A DNA stretch of 64,000 nt from Cymbidium sinense (lineage: Eukaryota > Streptophyta > Magnoliopsida > Asparagales > Orchidaceae). The notes beneath the pieces are model-generated. The model worked only from the letters and a program-made list of their open reading frames with translations, did no database searches and was not told the origin of the DNA. Positions 12,105 through 23,251 of the stretch are shown piece by piece; the stretch's first letter is position 1; every line of letters begins with the position of its first letter. Position numbers and translations under genes: made by a program. The stretch covers positions 60,114,266-60,178,265 of the forward strand of contig CM038222.1 of the NCBI GenBank assembly GCA_021442155.1. The letters are read 5' to 3'.

Positions 12105-13010
12105 TAGCCCATCCGAGGTTATTTTTCAAAGTGTTACTACGACACCCAGGAAGAGGTCAATCAACTGGCCGAATTTTTGACTCATTCAAGATTGTTTGTC
12201 AAAGTGTTACTAGATGTTAACATGGAAGAGGTCAATCAAATCCACCGGATTTTGACCAATCCGGTTGTTTATAAAGTGTTAGTTGATAAGAATCAGAAAG
12301 AGTTGAATCAATCAGAATTTTGACTCATCCGAGGTTGTTGTCAAAAGTATTACTGATAATGTTAACTTGTATGAAAGAGGTTGAATCAATCCGCCAATTT
12401 TTGACCCATCCGAGGTTGTTTGTCATTGCTGATGACGTTAACCTCATGAAAGAGGTCGAATCAATCAATAAGATTTTGACTCATCCGGTTGTTTTTCAAA
12501 GTGTTACTGATGACTTTAACTCAGGAAGAGGTCAATCAAATCCGCCAAAGATTTTGACTCATCCGGTTGTTTGTCAAAGTGTTACTCGATAACGACGGAG
12601 TAAGTACAAAGTTATGACATATCCGGTGTTATTTATGGAGGAGGTTAAATCGAATCCACCAAGGATTTTTAACTTATCCGGGATTGTTTGTCAGAATTTT
12701 ACTCGGTGACATTTAACCTATGCGGAAGAAGTCAATAATTTGAACTCTCATCCGAGGTTATTTTGTCAAGGTATAACATTAACCGCTGTGGAAGAGGATA
12801 AATATTTTTTATTCTTCCTAGATTATCTGTCAGAGTATTACTCGGTGACATTAATCTTTGTCAAGTGGGTACAAAGGTATGACATATCCGAGGTTATTTG
12901 TGAGAGTTTTACTCGATGACGTTAACCTGTGTGGAGTAGGTACATAATTATGACCTATCGAAGGTTATTTGTCGAGTGTTACATTTAACCGTAGAGGATG
13001 TCAAATCAAA
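12105..13010 (-). repeat. ~86-bp tandem array in retrotransposon 1 (decayed)
   Basis: Repeats of TTTGACTCATCCGAGGTTG, TTGTCAAAGTGTTACT, GATGACGTTAACCT and GGAAGAGGTCGAATCAAAT. The same units in element 2 (19860-21680) have an exact 86-bp period. Here the copies are fewer and carry many indels. Confidence 0.8.
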
Positions 13011-13300
13011 ATATCCATTTGTAACCAAAGTTGCTTCTTGATCTTTGCCTTTTCATAAGTATTATTAACTTGCTTTTGAATTGATAATCAATTAGATATC
13101 TAGAATATTGATTTGGATGATCTTTTGAGATTAAGAGTTTGTCTCCAACAAAAGGCGAAGGTTCAAGTTTGATGAATCTTCATTTTTTTATGTGTTTCTC
13201 GATAGTAAGATTTTCTTCACCATATAGGTGGAGCTATTCAACATAAAGTCGATTGTCAACTATTAAGATGTTAAAGAAATGCTTCCCACAAATGATAAAT
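13011..13300 (-). other. leader of retrotransposon 1 with degenerate primer-binding site
   Basis: It is homologous to 21690-21994 of element 2. The site just inside the LTR (about 13282-13300) keeps the CCCACAAA part of the primer-binding site on the plus strand but has lost the GGCGC core. No coding capacity is kept. Confidence 0.5.
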
Positions 13301-14519
13301 TGCTTTGAAACCTAGTTGCGGTAAAATAAAAATTTATGCCGTCTTGTTAAGAAATCAACACATACATAAATATTTGAAGAGAGAACAAAACTTAGATTTT
13401 ACGTGGAAAAATCACGGAAAGAGGGCTTAGCCCAAGAAAATGTTCCACTATATGTCTGTTTTGGAGTATAAAGTTTATGTTTTCTCGATGTGGATTACAG
13501 AGTTATATGTGAGAAAGTCTGACAACGAAAATCCCAGAATCACGTAACAATAATTATGCAGTGGTAGTTGGGTTGTATGCGGTCGAGTGATAGCGATAAT
13601 GAATGATGGCTGTCGGTGATAATCGGCACTATCATGTGGCGGCAGTTGTAAACCGGTGGCGGTGTATGATCAACAATGGTCGAGCGTGGCCGGTAGTGGT
13701 TGGCGAGCGACCGCGACATCGATGACCACCAGTGGTGGTGGCGGTGGCCGGCGATAGTGGTGGGTGATATGGCGATGACGCGGTGGTTGGCAGTGACCAA
13801 CATGCGGTAGCACGGCTAAAAGTGGCGAGAGTGGTGGTCATAAGCGGCCGTAGTGGTGATGCAAAGTGGGCAGCGGTGGTGGACGATAGTAGTGGTGACC
13901 GGCGGTGTGGCGGTGATAACAGCGGTGCGGCGAAAGGCAGCGGTGGTCGGCAGCGGCGACCAACAACGGTGGTCGATGGCGAGGCGATAAAGATGGTAGT
14001 GGTCGATGGAAGCGATGATGGCGGTATTGGTGGCGAGACCAACAGTAGTGGATGGCGATGAGGCCAGCGGTTAATGCGGGTGGTGGTTGGAGGTGACGAC
14101 TTGCGGTGGTGGTTGATGCGATAATGCGGCGATGGTCGCGGCCGTCGGAGTGATGTCGGAGGTTCTTCAAGCCTCTATTCTCTTTAGCAGTCTTCCCTCA
14201 TGTGAAGAATGAGTGTTATTTATAGATTAGAGGAGTGACATTTCTGTAAACACATGCAAAATCCAAACCACTCCATCGGACAGTTCAAAGTGATTCCCTT
14301 GATCATCTGATGTATTTTAAGTATTTGAATGCTCAAATGAAGTCAAAATTAGGAGATCATGGGCTTGTTAGATCCGGCTCATCAAGGCGCTCGATTTGAG
14401 TATAAACACTCTATATTTAGAAGTCGTGATATGAAAATATTGATAAGCATTACGGGTTGATAAAATTAGTTACTCATCAAGATTCATGTTTGATTAGTAG
14501 AATTTTCAGTGTCATATCA
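13301..14519 (-). repeat. LTR of retrotransposon 1 (5' LTR in element sense)
   Basis: It pairs with 681-1912 at similar length. The GC-rich GGCGGTGGT domain spans about 13560-14160 and has drifted strongly between the two LTRs. The ends are TGCTTTG (changed) and CATATCA, followed by AAAAT. The open frames on both strands in the GC-rich domain are compositional. Confidence 0.85.
14217..14224 (-). promoter_or_regulatory. LTR TATA box
   Basis: TATAAATA on the minus strand, equivalent to 1609-1616. As the 5' LTR in element sense, this copy would have driven element transcription. Confidence 0.55.
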
Positions 14520-14920
14520 AAAATAAACTTTTATTAATATATTCTTTAAAACCAAGTTCAAATTCTTGCAAAAACACAATAAAAAAGATTTACATATATA
14601 CCTCATAATTTATATGCATTGACATTTCTAATACTCAAAATTAGATATTTATTTATCTAATATTTTCTATGAATAAAATGGTGCAATTCACTTTAAAAAA
14701 AAGTAAGTGCTGATGTCATATCAAAAATAAACTTTTATTAATATATTCTTTAAAACCAAGTTCAAATTCTTGCAAAAACACAATAAAAAAAGATTTACAT
14801 ATATACCTCATAATTTATATGCATTTACATATCTAATACTAAAATTAGATATTTATTTATCTAATATTTTCTATGAATAAAATGGTGCAATTCACTTTAA
14901 AAAAAAAGTAAGTGCTGATG
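14511..14920 (+). repeat. ~204-bp tandem duplication across the retrotransposon edge
   Basis: The unit beginning GTCATATCAAAAATAAAC starts at 14511 and again at 14715 and runs to ...AGTGCTGATG. The first nine bases are the end of the LTR, so the duplication happened after retrotransposon 1 inserted. The two units differ by a few small changes. Confidence 0.85.
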
Positions 14921-16300
14921 TTGATTTTGATATGATATTAAAAATTGAGATATTATATATACATACATATATAAATATATAGAATTATATATGATATGCA
15001 TGTAAATTATAAAAAAAAGATAAATGACTTTCTTCTATAAGAGCTTATACATTTAACTAAATGATCTTGAGTTTAAATCTCATACATGTGATATGTGTGT
15101 GGATTTGATATTAATTTAGCTTAACGGTTAAAAAAACTCTTATTTGTTGATACATGTAGGGCCATTTAGAAAAACCTATTATTGGAAAATAGTTTGTGTT
15201 CGAATGGTTTATTAAAAAAAATATTTTTATTGAGTTATCTCAACAAAATGCATTAATACACTCATTAGTTTTGCATTAATACATTGGTAAAATTATAAAT
15301 TAATATCCTTATCACACCCTTTGATTTACTGTTTATTAGCATAAAATGAGGCATAACATTATAGAAATCTACATCTATAATTATCTAAAAAATAACAGTG
15401 AAATTACTACGATAAAAACTACTATCTAAAAGTTATTATGAGTACTATAATTTTTTTAAAAGTTATATCATAATTTTTTGGCATTCTACTCATTTGATAA
15501 AAAATATAATTTTTTTATTAAAATTTTCAAATATGATCAAAGTACTCTAGCGATAATGTTTGAGTTTTTTATTGCACCACCATATCAATACATAACATTG
15601 TTATAATCAAGCTATGCAAGATACATTACATTATAATTATTCTCACAAAATTATTTATTCTACTTAAAAGTATATTATAATACACATTAACATTATATAA
15701 AATATAAAACATAATAAAAATTACACAATAAATATTACACTCATGAAATTTGAGAAATATTAATATTGATAAGAATCTTATAATTTAAAAATATTGAACT
15801 GCTATTACAATAATTTAAAATTCACATTTCTCAATATAAAATAGAATATTACAAGATTATTTGTGTTCAGATCCAACCTTATATATTTCTACTCTCTGTA
15901 AAATCTCCTCTGCTAAGAACCCACATAAAAATTTATTAACAAAAGATGTCAAATAATTGGGTTTTAAAAAAGTGAGAATCTATCTTCATTTTTTTTCTTT
16001 TTTTTTTTCAATATAAATAAATAGTAAAGGTGCACAGATATTTTTTTAAAAATACTAAAAAAAATCATAAGTCTTAATCAATTATATATATATATATATA
16101 TATATATACACGTAATAACTGAGAAAACGATAAAATGTGTAATGCCATGAAAAGTTGTGTAGGAGATAGCTCATGGCATGATACGAGCTCCAAAAAAATA
16201 TGATAATATATGTAAAAGCATAATTAACTTAATAGATAAATAAATAAATATCAAAAAAAATATGAAAATGGATAATACATAATTAAAATTATGAGCAAAT
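14921..16300. other. AT-rich host segment
   Basis: No gene seen. About 15700-16280 matches 35890-36075 and 42715-43120, and 14530-15037 matches 36330-36640. A TA microsatellite lies at about 16083-16108. The region is part of the segmental duplication. Confidence 0.6.
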
Positions 16301-16307
16301 CTTTATC

Positions 16308-16760
16308 AAATTTTTTTTTGCAATGTTTATTTATATTATCTTCCGAAACAACATAGAGACGGAAAAAAAAAAGTGCAAATTCAAATTATAGGAGCTCACC
16401 AACTAGATCGGGAGCCTAGAATTTCCAAGAGGTACTACCCATTTGGAGCGATTGGGTCCCTTTTTTGCAATGTTTATTTATATTATCTTCCGTAACAACA
16501 AAGAGACGGAAAAAAAAAAAGGTGCAAATTCAAATTATAGGAGCTCACCAACTAGATCGGGAGCGTAGAATTTCCAAGAGGTACTACCCATTTGGAGCGA
16601 TTGGGTCCCTTTTTTGCAATGTTTATTTATATTATCTTCCGTAACAACAAAGAGACGGAAAAAAAAAAAAGGTGCAAATTCAAATTATAGGAGCTCACCA
16701 ACTAGATCGGGAGCCTAGAATTTCCAAGAGGTACTACCCATTTGGAGCGATTGGGTCCCT
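16308..16760 (+). repeat. three tandem ~148-bp units
   Basis: GCAATGTTTATTTATATTAT starts at 16320, 16467 and 16616. Each unit has GACGG, a poly-A run, GGAGCTCACCAACTAGATCG and TTTGGAGCGATTGGGTCCC. Units 2 and 3 are nearly identical, so the expansion is recent. Function unknown; the block is not seen elsewhere in the window. Confidence 0.9.
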
Positions 16761-17835
16761 TTGAAGCCATTTAAACCCGTGCATTAACCACCCATTTTAA
16801 GCCCCCGCATTCGTTACAGATTCGAGGTACTTTTTTTTTTTTTTTTTGTGGAATGGGTATCCACCCAGCACCGAGGTATTTTTTTTTTTTTTTTGTAGAA
16901 TTTTAACCCATTTGTGGATGAGGATCTTGTTATAATCAATAAGAGCGTCATTCATTCACTGGCTTTTAATTCTCGCATTTTCATGGCGAGCTCGATCACT
17001 GAGTTCTAGCATCTGAGTTAAAGACGGTGGGTAATTCGAGGTACTGAGTTCGGCAACCACTTTGTCTGACACTAATATACAAAAAGATGTGAACTAATCA
17101 TTAATTTCACGTTGTGGGACTAAAAATGTTTCAATTATAATTTAATCAGCGCCTGAAGCTAACTTTGCTTAATTCTGCGTCCAATCAACAGAGTGCCTAT
17201 TCATTCTTATAAATTATTTATTTTGCGACTCACGACGTATTAATCGACCATTGATTTATAACAAAACATCAAAGCATTTTTATAGAAGCACGGACGATAA
17301 TAGAGTAAACTTTAATTAAAATAACGCCCTCAAGATATCATCATCATTCATCCAAAATAATCAATGTTTTAAGTTATCATAAATTATGAAAAGAATAATC
17401 ATGTGTAATATTTTATCATCGACAGGCTCCATTTGGGGCAGTCATGGCAGTGCGATGAGGGTTGAATCGCACAATAGAGCGATTAAGCAAGCTGCGTTTT
17501 GAAGAAGTTGCTGCGAAAAAGTTGTGTTTTCCGATCAAACATGATCGAATGCGGGTGACTATCAAAAATTAAAGTTTGACTTTTTTTAAATTAAAAAAAA
17601 ATTTAATATTCATCACAGCTTCTTAGATAGTAGTTTTTTTTTTTTTTTACAACAACTTCACCACTATTTTTTCAAAAAGGTTGAAATTATAAATCTACTT
17701 GTCATGTGTTCCTCATGATACTTTGTGCAAATCATGCCTCTATGATTTTGATATTTTTTTTTTGGGAGTTCTAATACTTATGCTTTGAAGACTAATGTGA
17801 GAATGGTAGTTTCTATACTTATAAAATTTAGTAGT
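16761..17835. other. host segment with duplicated poly-T motif
   Basis: GAGGTA followed by a long T run and GTRGAAT occurs twice (about 16823 and 16871). From about 17240 the sequence matches 54800-55330, where the caulimovirid array ends, so it is the same host segment. No reading frame of interest. Confidence 0.6.
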
Positions 17836-18869
17836 TGTTGCATGCCAGAAATCTAATTTTGGTAGAATAAAACTTTATGTCTTAGCATTGTTGAAATCAA
17901 ACCATCTGAGATATTTGAAGAGAGAAGCGAGAAACTCAGGGATGTTTATGTGAAAAATTCGAAAAGAGGAAAAAAAATAATCGCAGGTAAAATGTTCTTA
18001 TATGTTTGTTTTAACAAACTTTTTTTTTCAATAATGGGATTCTGAGTTGTATGTGAGAAAGGCAGCGAAAATTCAGAATCATGTGATAATAATGATGAGT
18101 AGTAAAATAGTGGTTAGTGATAGTCTGCAATAATGAATGATGACTGTCGATGATGATTTACGAGTGGTGAACGATGGCGGCGGTGGTGGCAATGTAGTGG
18201 CGGCGTTGGCGGCGGTGACAACGAATGGTCGAAGCGGCGGCGGTCAGCGGTAGCGATGATTCGGGCGATGATGTCGATTGCGATAAGCCCGCGGCATCGG
18301 CCAGTGGTGGCGGCGATGGCGGCGGCGATCAGCAACGATGATGATCGGTAAGCGGTGGTCGGCCGGCAGCGGTAGTGAGTCGCGATGTCGGCGCTCCAGC
18401 GATGATGATGTCGATGCGATGGCGGTGGTACGGTGACAGTGGCGCGATGAGATAAACGGCGGTGGTTGGCGATCGTCAATTGGTAGCACGATTATGCTTG
18501 GAGGTTCTTCTAGCCTCAAAGCTCCCTCTTCTCTTTAGCTTGGCCTCTCCTCATGTGAAAAATGAGTTTCTATTTATAGATTAGAGGAGTGGCGTTTCTG
18601 TAAATACATGCAAAATCCAAACCACTTCATCGAACTGCTCAAAATGATTCCTTTGATCATATTCTAAGTATTTGAATGCTCAAATAAAGTTAGAATTAGA
18701 AGATCTTATGCTTGATTCGTGGCCGACTTGACTAAACACATATTCGGGAGCGATTGACATCACAAAAATTTCAATAAGTGTTTGATCTGGGTTAGTCTTG
18801 ACTGAGAATTAGATTACTTTCGACATAGAGATTCGTGTTTCGAGTAGTGAAATTTTCAGTATTATATCA
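17836..18869 (-). repeat. LTR of retrotransposon 2 (3' LTR in element sense)
   Basis: Starts TGTTGCATGCC and ends TATATCA. The GC-rich domain at about 18110-18480 is made of GGCGGTGGT-like words. It is followed on plus by a polypurine tract complement (18870-18886; AAAAATAGGGGGCAAC on minus). Confidence 0.85.
18571..18578 (-). promoter_or_regulatory. LTR TATA box
   Basis: TATAAATA on the minus strand in the conserved position. Confidence 0.5.
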
Positions 18870-19164
18870 GTTGCCCCCTATTTTTGGATGACATTATCTC
18901 TATCATCCAAAAATATATATCAAATAATTGAAAATAACAACTTCTTCAATGAAATTTGCAGATTCATTAACATTTGTGTCACATAACCCGTATGGCTTCA
19001 TGCAGACCCATGGAGACATAGGTGCGCGATGTCGTGGGATGGCGGCCAAGCGTCTGGGCGCATCTTTACCGTAGCACGGGGGGTCGGAGGCCGGATGCAG
19101 GCGTTATCATGAGCGTCGCGTGCAGTCGCGAAAAGCATCTGTGCGAAAATTTCAATTTTTTTTT
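18870..19164 (-). other. polypurine tract and GC-rich spacer of retrotransposon 2
   Basis: After the polypurine tract, a GC-rich stretch at about 18990-19140 (GGTGCGCGATGTCGTGGGATG region) has no counterpart in element 1. It may be a captured fragment; I do not recognise it. Confidence 0.4.
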
Positions 19165-19430
19165 AAACTAACTGGCTGGCAGGCGCTAGCCATAATGAGG
19201 AGAGGGCTTTTTTTAATTAAATAACTCGCAAATGCTAGTCATAGTGAGGAGAGTGGGATATTTTTTAATTAAATGGCTGGAAAATGCTAGCCATAATGAG
19301 GAGAGAGAGTTTTTTTTAAATTAAATGACTTGTAAACACGAGCCATAATTAGGAGATGGGTTTTTTTAAAAATTAATTGGCTAGTAAATATCAAGCATAA
19401 TGAGGAGAGGGGTTTTTTTTTATTTTAATT
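19165..19430 (-). repeat. ~53-bp tandem array
   Basis: Five units, each ending in CATAATGAGGAGAGG or a near variant, spaced about 43-62 bp. Units contain GGCT-GC and GC-AGCC arms around AAAT, so single units can fold into hairpins. Equivalent to 2075-2180 in element 1. Confidence 0.8.
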
Positions 19431-19464
19431 TATTATCTTTTTGCCCCTATAGTAGATCTATAAT

Positions 19465-19715
19465 GAGAAACGTCAATTGTCCTCGTCGGACCGACCGGAT
19501 TCGGAGGCGATCAAGGCCCGTAGTTCATATGGCGAGGCTCTGGGTTTCCCTCGAGAGAGGCGTCAACTGTCCTCGTCAGACCGACCGAATTTGGAGGCGA
19601 TCAAGATTTATAGTTCATACAACGAAGCTCCGATTTTTCCCTCGGGAGAGGTGTCAACTGTCCTCGTCGGACCGACCGGGTTTGGTGGCGATCAAGTCTC
19701 ATATTTGATAGAAAA
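19465..19715 (-). repeat. ~90-bp tandem array, three units
   Basis: CCTCGTCGGACCGACCGG recurs with about 90-bp spacing; each unit also has GGAGGCGATCAAG and TAGTTCATA. They are better kept than the roughly 12 units in element 1, so copy number differs between family members. Confidence 0.85.
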
Positions 19716-19849
19716 TTGATTTTCCTGAAATTTCAATAGTTGACAATTGCAAAGTTGGTGGGGAAGCATTGATTTGGAACCATTCCTTAAAAAACTTAGA
19801 AATTATGGTAGATAATTTCAGAGTGTTATTCTTCATGATGTTACTTGAT

Positions 19850-21680
19850 GCGGTTGACTTATATGAAAGATCTCAATTGAGAATTTTTGACCAATCCGAG
19901 GTTGTTTGTCAAAATATTAGTTGATGACATTAACCTGTATGGAAGAGGTCGAATCAAATTTGTTGGAGATTTTTGACCAATCCGAGGTTGTTTTCCAAAC
20001 TGTTATTTGATGACATTAACCTGTATGAAAGAGATTGAATTAAGTATGCTGAGGATTTTTGACCAATCCAATGTTGTTTGTCAAAGTGTTATTCGATAAT
20101 GTTAACCAATATGTAAGAGGTCGAATCGAATTCGCCAAGAATTTTTGACCCATCTGAAGTTGTTTGTCAAAGTATTACTTGATGATGTTAACTTATATGG
20201 AAGAGGTTGAATAGAATCCGCCAAGGATTTTTGATCCATCCGAGATTATTTATCAAAGTATTACTTGATGACAGTAACCTACATGGAAGAGGTTGAATCG
20301 AATCCGCTGAGTATGTTTGACCCATCCGAGGTTGTTTGTCAAAGTGTTATTTGATGATGTTAACCTATATGGAAGAGGTTGAATCAAATCCGTTAAAGAT
20401 TTTTGACCCATCTGAGGTTGTTTGTCAAAGTATTACTTGATGATGTTAACCTGAGGTTGAATCGAATCCGCTGAGGATTTCTGACCCTTTTGAGGTTGTT
20501 TGTCAAAGTGTTACTTGATGACGTTAACCTGCATGGAAGTGCTCGAATCGATTCCGCCAAGCATTTTTTAACCCATCTGAGGTTATTTGTCAAAGTATTA
20601 CTTGATGATATTAACATGTATGAAAAATGTTGAATCGAATCCGCCAAGAATTTTTGACCCATCCAAGGTTGTTTGTCAAAGTATTACTTGATGATAGTAA
20701 CATGTATGGAAGAGGTTGAATCAAATCTGCTGAGGATTTTTGACCCATCCGAGATTGTTTGCGAAAGTGTTACTTGATGACATTAACCTGTATGGAAGAG
20801 GTTGAATCAAATCTGCTCAGGATTTTTAACCTAGTTGAGGTTGTTTATCAAAGTGTTATTTGATGAAATTAACCTATATGGAAAAGGGCGACTAGAATTC
20901 GCCAAGGATTTTTGACTTGTAGGTTATTTGTCAAAGTATTGCTTGATGACAGTAACCTGTATAGAAGAGATTGAATCGAATCTGATGAGGATTTTTGACC
21001 CATCCGATGTTGTTTGTCAAAGTGTTACTTGATGACGTTAACTATCTGAGAAGGTCGAATCCAAAGTTTTTGGCCCATCCGAGGTTGTTTGTCAAAGTAT
21101 TATTTGATGACGTTAATCTGTATGGAAAAGGTCGAATATAATCCGCTAAGAATTTTTGACCCATCCGAGGTTGTTTGTCAAAGTATTACTTGATGCATGA
21201 TGATAAAAACCTGTATGGAATAGGTTGAATCGAATCCGTTGAGGATTTTTGACCCATCCTAGATTGTTTGTCAAGTGTTACTTGATGACGTTAACTTGTA
21301 TGAAAGAGGTCGAATAGAATCCACCAAATATTTTTGACCTATCTGAGGTTGTTTGTCAGAGTTTTACTCGGCGACATTTAACTTGTGTGGAAGAAGTCAA
21401 TAGTTTTAACTCTCATCTGAGGTTGTTTTGTCAAGGTATGACATTAACTTGTGTGGAAGAGGTTAAACATTTTGATTCTTCCGAGTTTATTTGTCAAAGT
21501 ATTACTCGGTGACGTTAACCTGTGTGGAGCAGGTACAAAGTTATGACATATCTGAGGTTGTTTGTCAGAGTGTTACTTGATGACGTTAACTTATGTGGAG
21601 TGGGTACAAAGTTATAACATATCTGAGGTTATTAGTCAGAGTGTTACTCAGTGATATTTAACCTGTGTGGAGGAAGTCAA
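19850..21680 (-). repeat. 86-bp tandem array, about 21 units
   Basis: TTGACC starts at 19887, 19973, 20059, 20145, 20231, 20317 and 20403, an exact 86-bp period over the first units. The unit has GATTTTTGACCCATCCGAGG, TTGTTTGTCAAAGTGTTACT, TGATGACGTTAACCTGTATG and GGAAGAGGTCGAATC. The period is not a multiple of three, so frames shift between units and coding is unlikely. Confidence 0.92.
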
Positions 21681-21974
21681 ATCAAAAATATCCATTGTAG
21701 CCAAAGTTGCTCCTTCATCTTTGCCTTTTTTTCATGAGTATTACTGACTTGCTTCTCGAACTGATAATCAATTAGATATCCAGAATATTGATTTGAATGA
21801 TCTTTTGAGATTAAGTGTTGCCCCATCTCCAACAAAAGCTGAAGGATCGAAGTTTGATGAATTTTCATTCTTCTTATGTGTTCCTCGAGAATAAGATTTT
21901 TTCACCATATATATGGTGTTGTTCTGAACATAAATTTAGATTGTCAACCATTGTGAAGATGTAAAGGGAATATT
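21681..21974 (-). other. leader between array and primer-binding site
   Basis: Homologous to 13020-13280. It holds a perfect 16-bp palindrome CACCATATATATGGTG at 21903-21918. A 63-codon minus-strand frame (21868-21677) is partly kept in element 1, but I find no domain in it; it could be a gag relic or chance. Confidence 0.45.
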
Positions 21975-21994
21975 TCCCACAAACGGCGCAAAAC
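21975..21994 (-). promoter_or_regulatory. primer-binding site of retrotransposon 2
   Basis: Directly inside the LTR the minus strand reads TTGCGCCGTTTGTGGGAAA. This resembles the TGGCGCCGT...GTGGG type of site common in plant Tat/Athila elements, with one core change. It fixes the element as minus-sense and suggests Ty3/gypsy. Confidence 0.55.
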
Positions 21995-22933
21995 TGTTAC
22001 GTTCTAGAAACCCAATTGAGGTAGAATAAAACTTTACGTCTTAACCTAGTTGAGAAATCCAGCACACACACAGATATTTGACGAAAGAATGAGAAATTCC
22101 AGGATTTTTACGTGGAACCGAAAAGAGGAAAAAATCACAGACTAGCCGAAAAATGTTCCACTATATATGCTTTTGAAGTACAAAGTTTATAATTTTGATT
22201 ATATGTGATGTATTGGTTGTGGTTATGGCTTGGTTAGTGATAGCTATGGTGGTGGTTATATGTGATAAAGATAAAGCAGTGGTGGTACTGCGTGGTGTGG
22301 CGATGGTCGATGGTGGGGTCGGTGATGGTGATCCACGGCGAAACGAAGTGGTTCGGCAACAGTGGTCAGCAGCGGCGATATGATAGTTGAGTGAGACCAG
22401 CGGTGGTGGCGAGCGGGTGGCATGGAAGCGGCGATGGATTAGTGGTGTCGCGGCGGCGGCAGTGTGGTCAGCACGATGTCGGTGGCGGTCAGCGATGATG
22501 ATCGATGGCGGTACCAACGGTGGCAGCGGTAAGGCGTGATGGCCGTGGCGGTGGTGATGGTCGAATAATTACCATGATTATGCTTGAAGGTTATTCTAGC
22601 GAGCTTTCTCTTCTCTTTAGCTCTCTTCATGTGAAGAATGAGGTATTTATAGAGGAGTTGTGTTTCTGTAAATACATGCAAAATCCAAATCACTCCATCG
22701 GACGACTCAAAATGATTTATTTGATCATCTGATGTATTTTAAGTATTTGAATGCTCAAATGAAGTCAGAATTAGAAGATCTTGGGCTCGTCAAGATGTTC
22801 GATTTGACTATAAACACTTCATATTTAGGAGATGACTGATATCACAAAGTTTTCAATAAGCGGATGGGTTAGTCTTGCTCAATCAGTTGCTTTTAGATCA
22901 AGATTATTTATTGTGAAATTTTATGTCATATCA
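21995..22933 (-). repeat. LTR of retrotransposon 2 (5' LTR in element sense)
   Basis: Starts TGTTACG and ends CATATCA. Shorter than its partner (939 against 1034 bp), with indels in the GC-rich domain at 22260-22560. TATAAATA on minus lies at 22644-22651. Confidence 0.85.
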
Positions 22934-23251
22934 ATAATAAATCTACATCTACACATGAGTCGCGTGCTTCCAAGAAAATAAAGAAGCCTTTGATTGTTCT
23001 AAATAAATATGCATTTGAGAAAGAGTGTGGTTAGGAAGTTATGATATATATACTTCAGTAGCTGTGGGATTAAAAAAATATGATAATCCAAAGCTGTGGC
23101 TTTGCGTGATGATATTGAACATATCTTTATTGATTCTAAAGATATTTGTCCTAATGAATGACTCTACTGATATAACTTCTTGTGATTGCATTTTGCCGGT
23201 CTGTAACATAAGCTTTTAAAAGGACGAGCAATTTAAAGGACGCAACCTTAT

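Larger units (their letters stand above)
681..14519 (-). mobile_element. non-coding LTR retrotransposon 1 (Tat-like, large derivative), with nested insertions
   Basis: Two LTRs (681-1912 and 13301-14519) bound the element, and the 5-bp target-site duplication AAAAT is perfect at 676-680 and 14520-14524. The duplicate host segment near 57045-57060 reads directly from GCATGAAAAT into AAACTTT, so it is an empty site. The minus strand is the coding sense: TATA boxes in both LTRs read TATAAATA on minus, a purine-rich tract adjoins the left LTR, and a degenerate primer-binding site adjoins the right LTR. No gag, protease, RT or integrase is recognisable. The interior holds tandem arrays and a nested giant LTR at 2227-10685. 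Without the nested DNA it would be about 5.4 kb, close to element 2 at 17836. Family assignment to Ty3/gypsy Tat-like is an inference from the primer-binding site of element 2. Confidence 0.85.
17836..22933 (-). mobile_element. non-coding LTR retrotransposon 2 (Tat-like), same family as element 1
   Basis: LTRs lie at 17836-18869 and 21995-22933. The duplicate host segment near 55330 (ACTTTAGTAAATCTGC) joins what flanks the element here, giving an empty site. The direct repeat is GTAGT (17831) against ATAAT (22934), matching at three of five bases; both differences could be G-to-A changes. On the minus strand the order is LTR, primer-binding site TTGCGCCGTTTGTGGGAAA, a short leader, the 86-bp array, the 90-bp array, the 53-bp array, a polypurine tract, LTR. 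No gag or pol is recognisable, so it would depend on proteins from another element. Confidence 0.85.

Noticed and set aside
20393..20662. Repeat protein with SSSNTLTNNL units
   Set aside because: The array period of 86 bp is not a multiple of three, so the frame cannot persist; it appears only where indels happen to restore it.
19850..21680. CRISPR-like array
   Set aside because: The regular 86-bp period has no unique spacers; the whole unit repeats. The setting is a plant retrotransposon.
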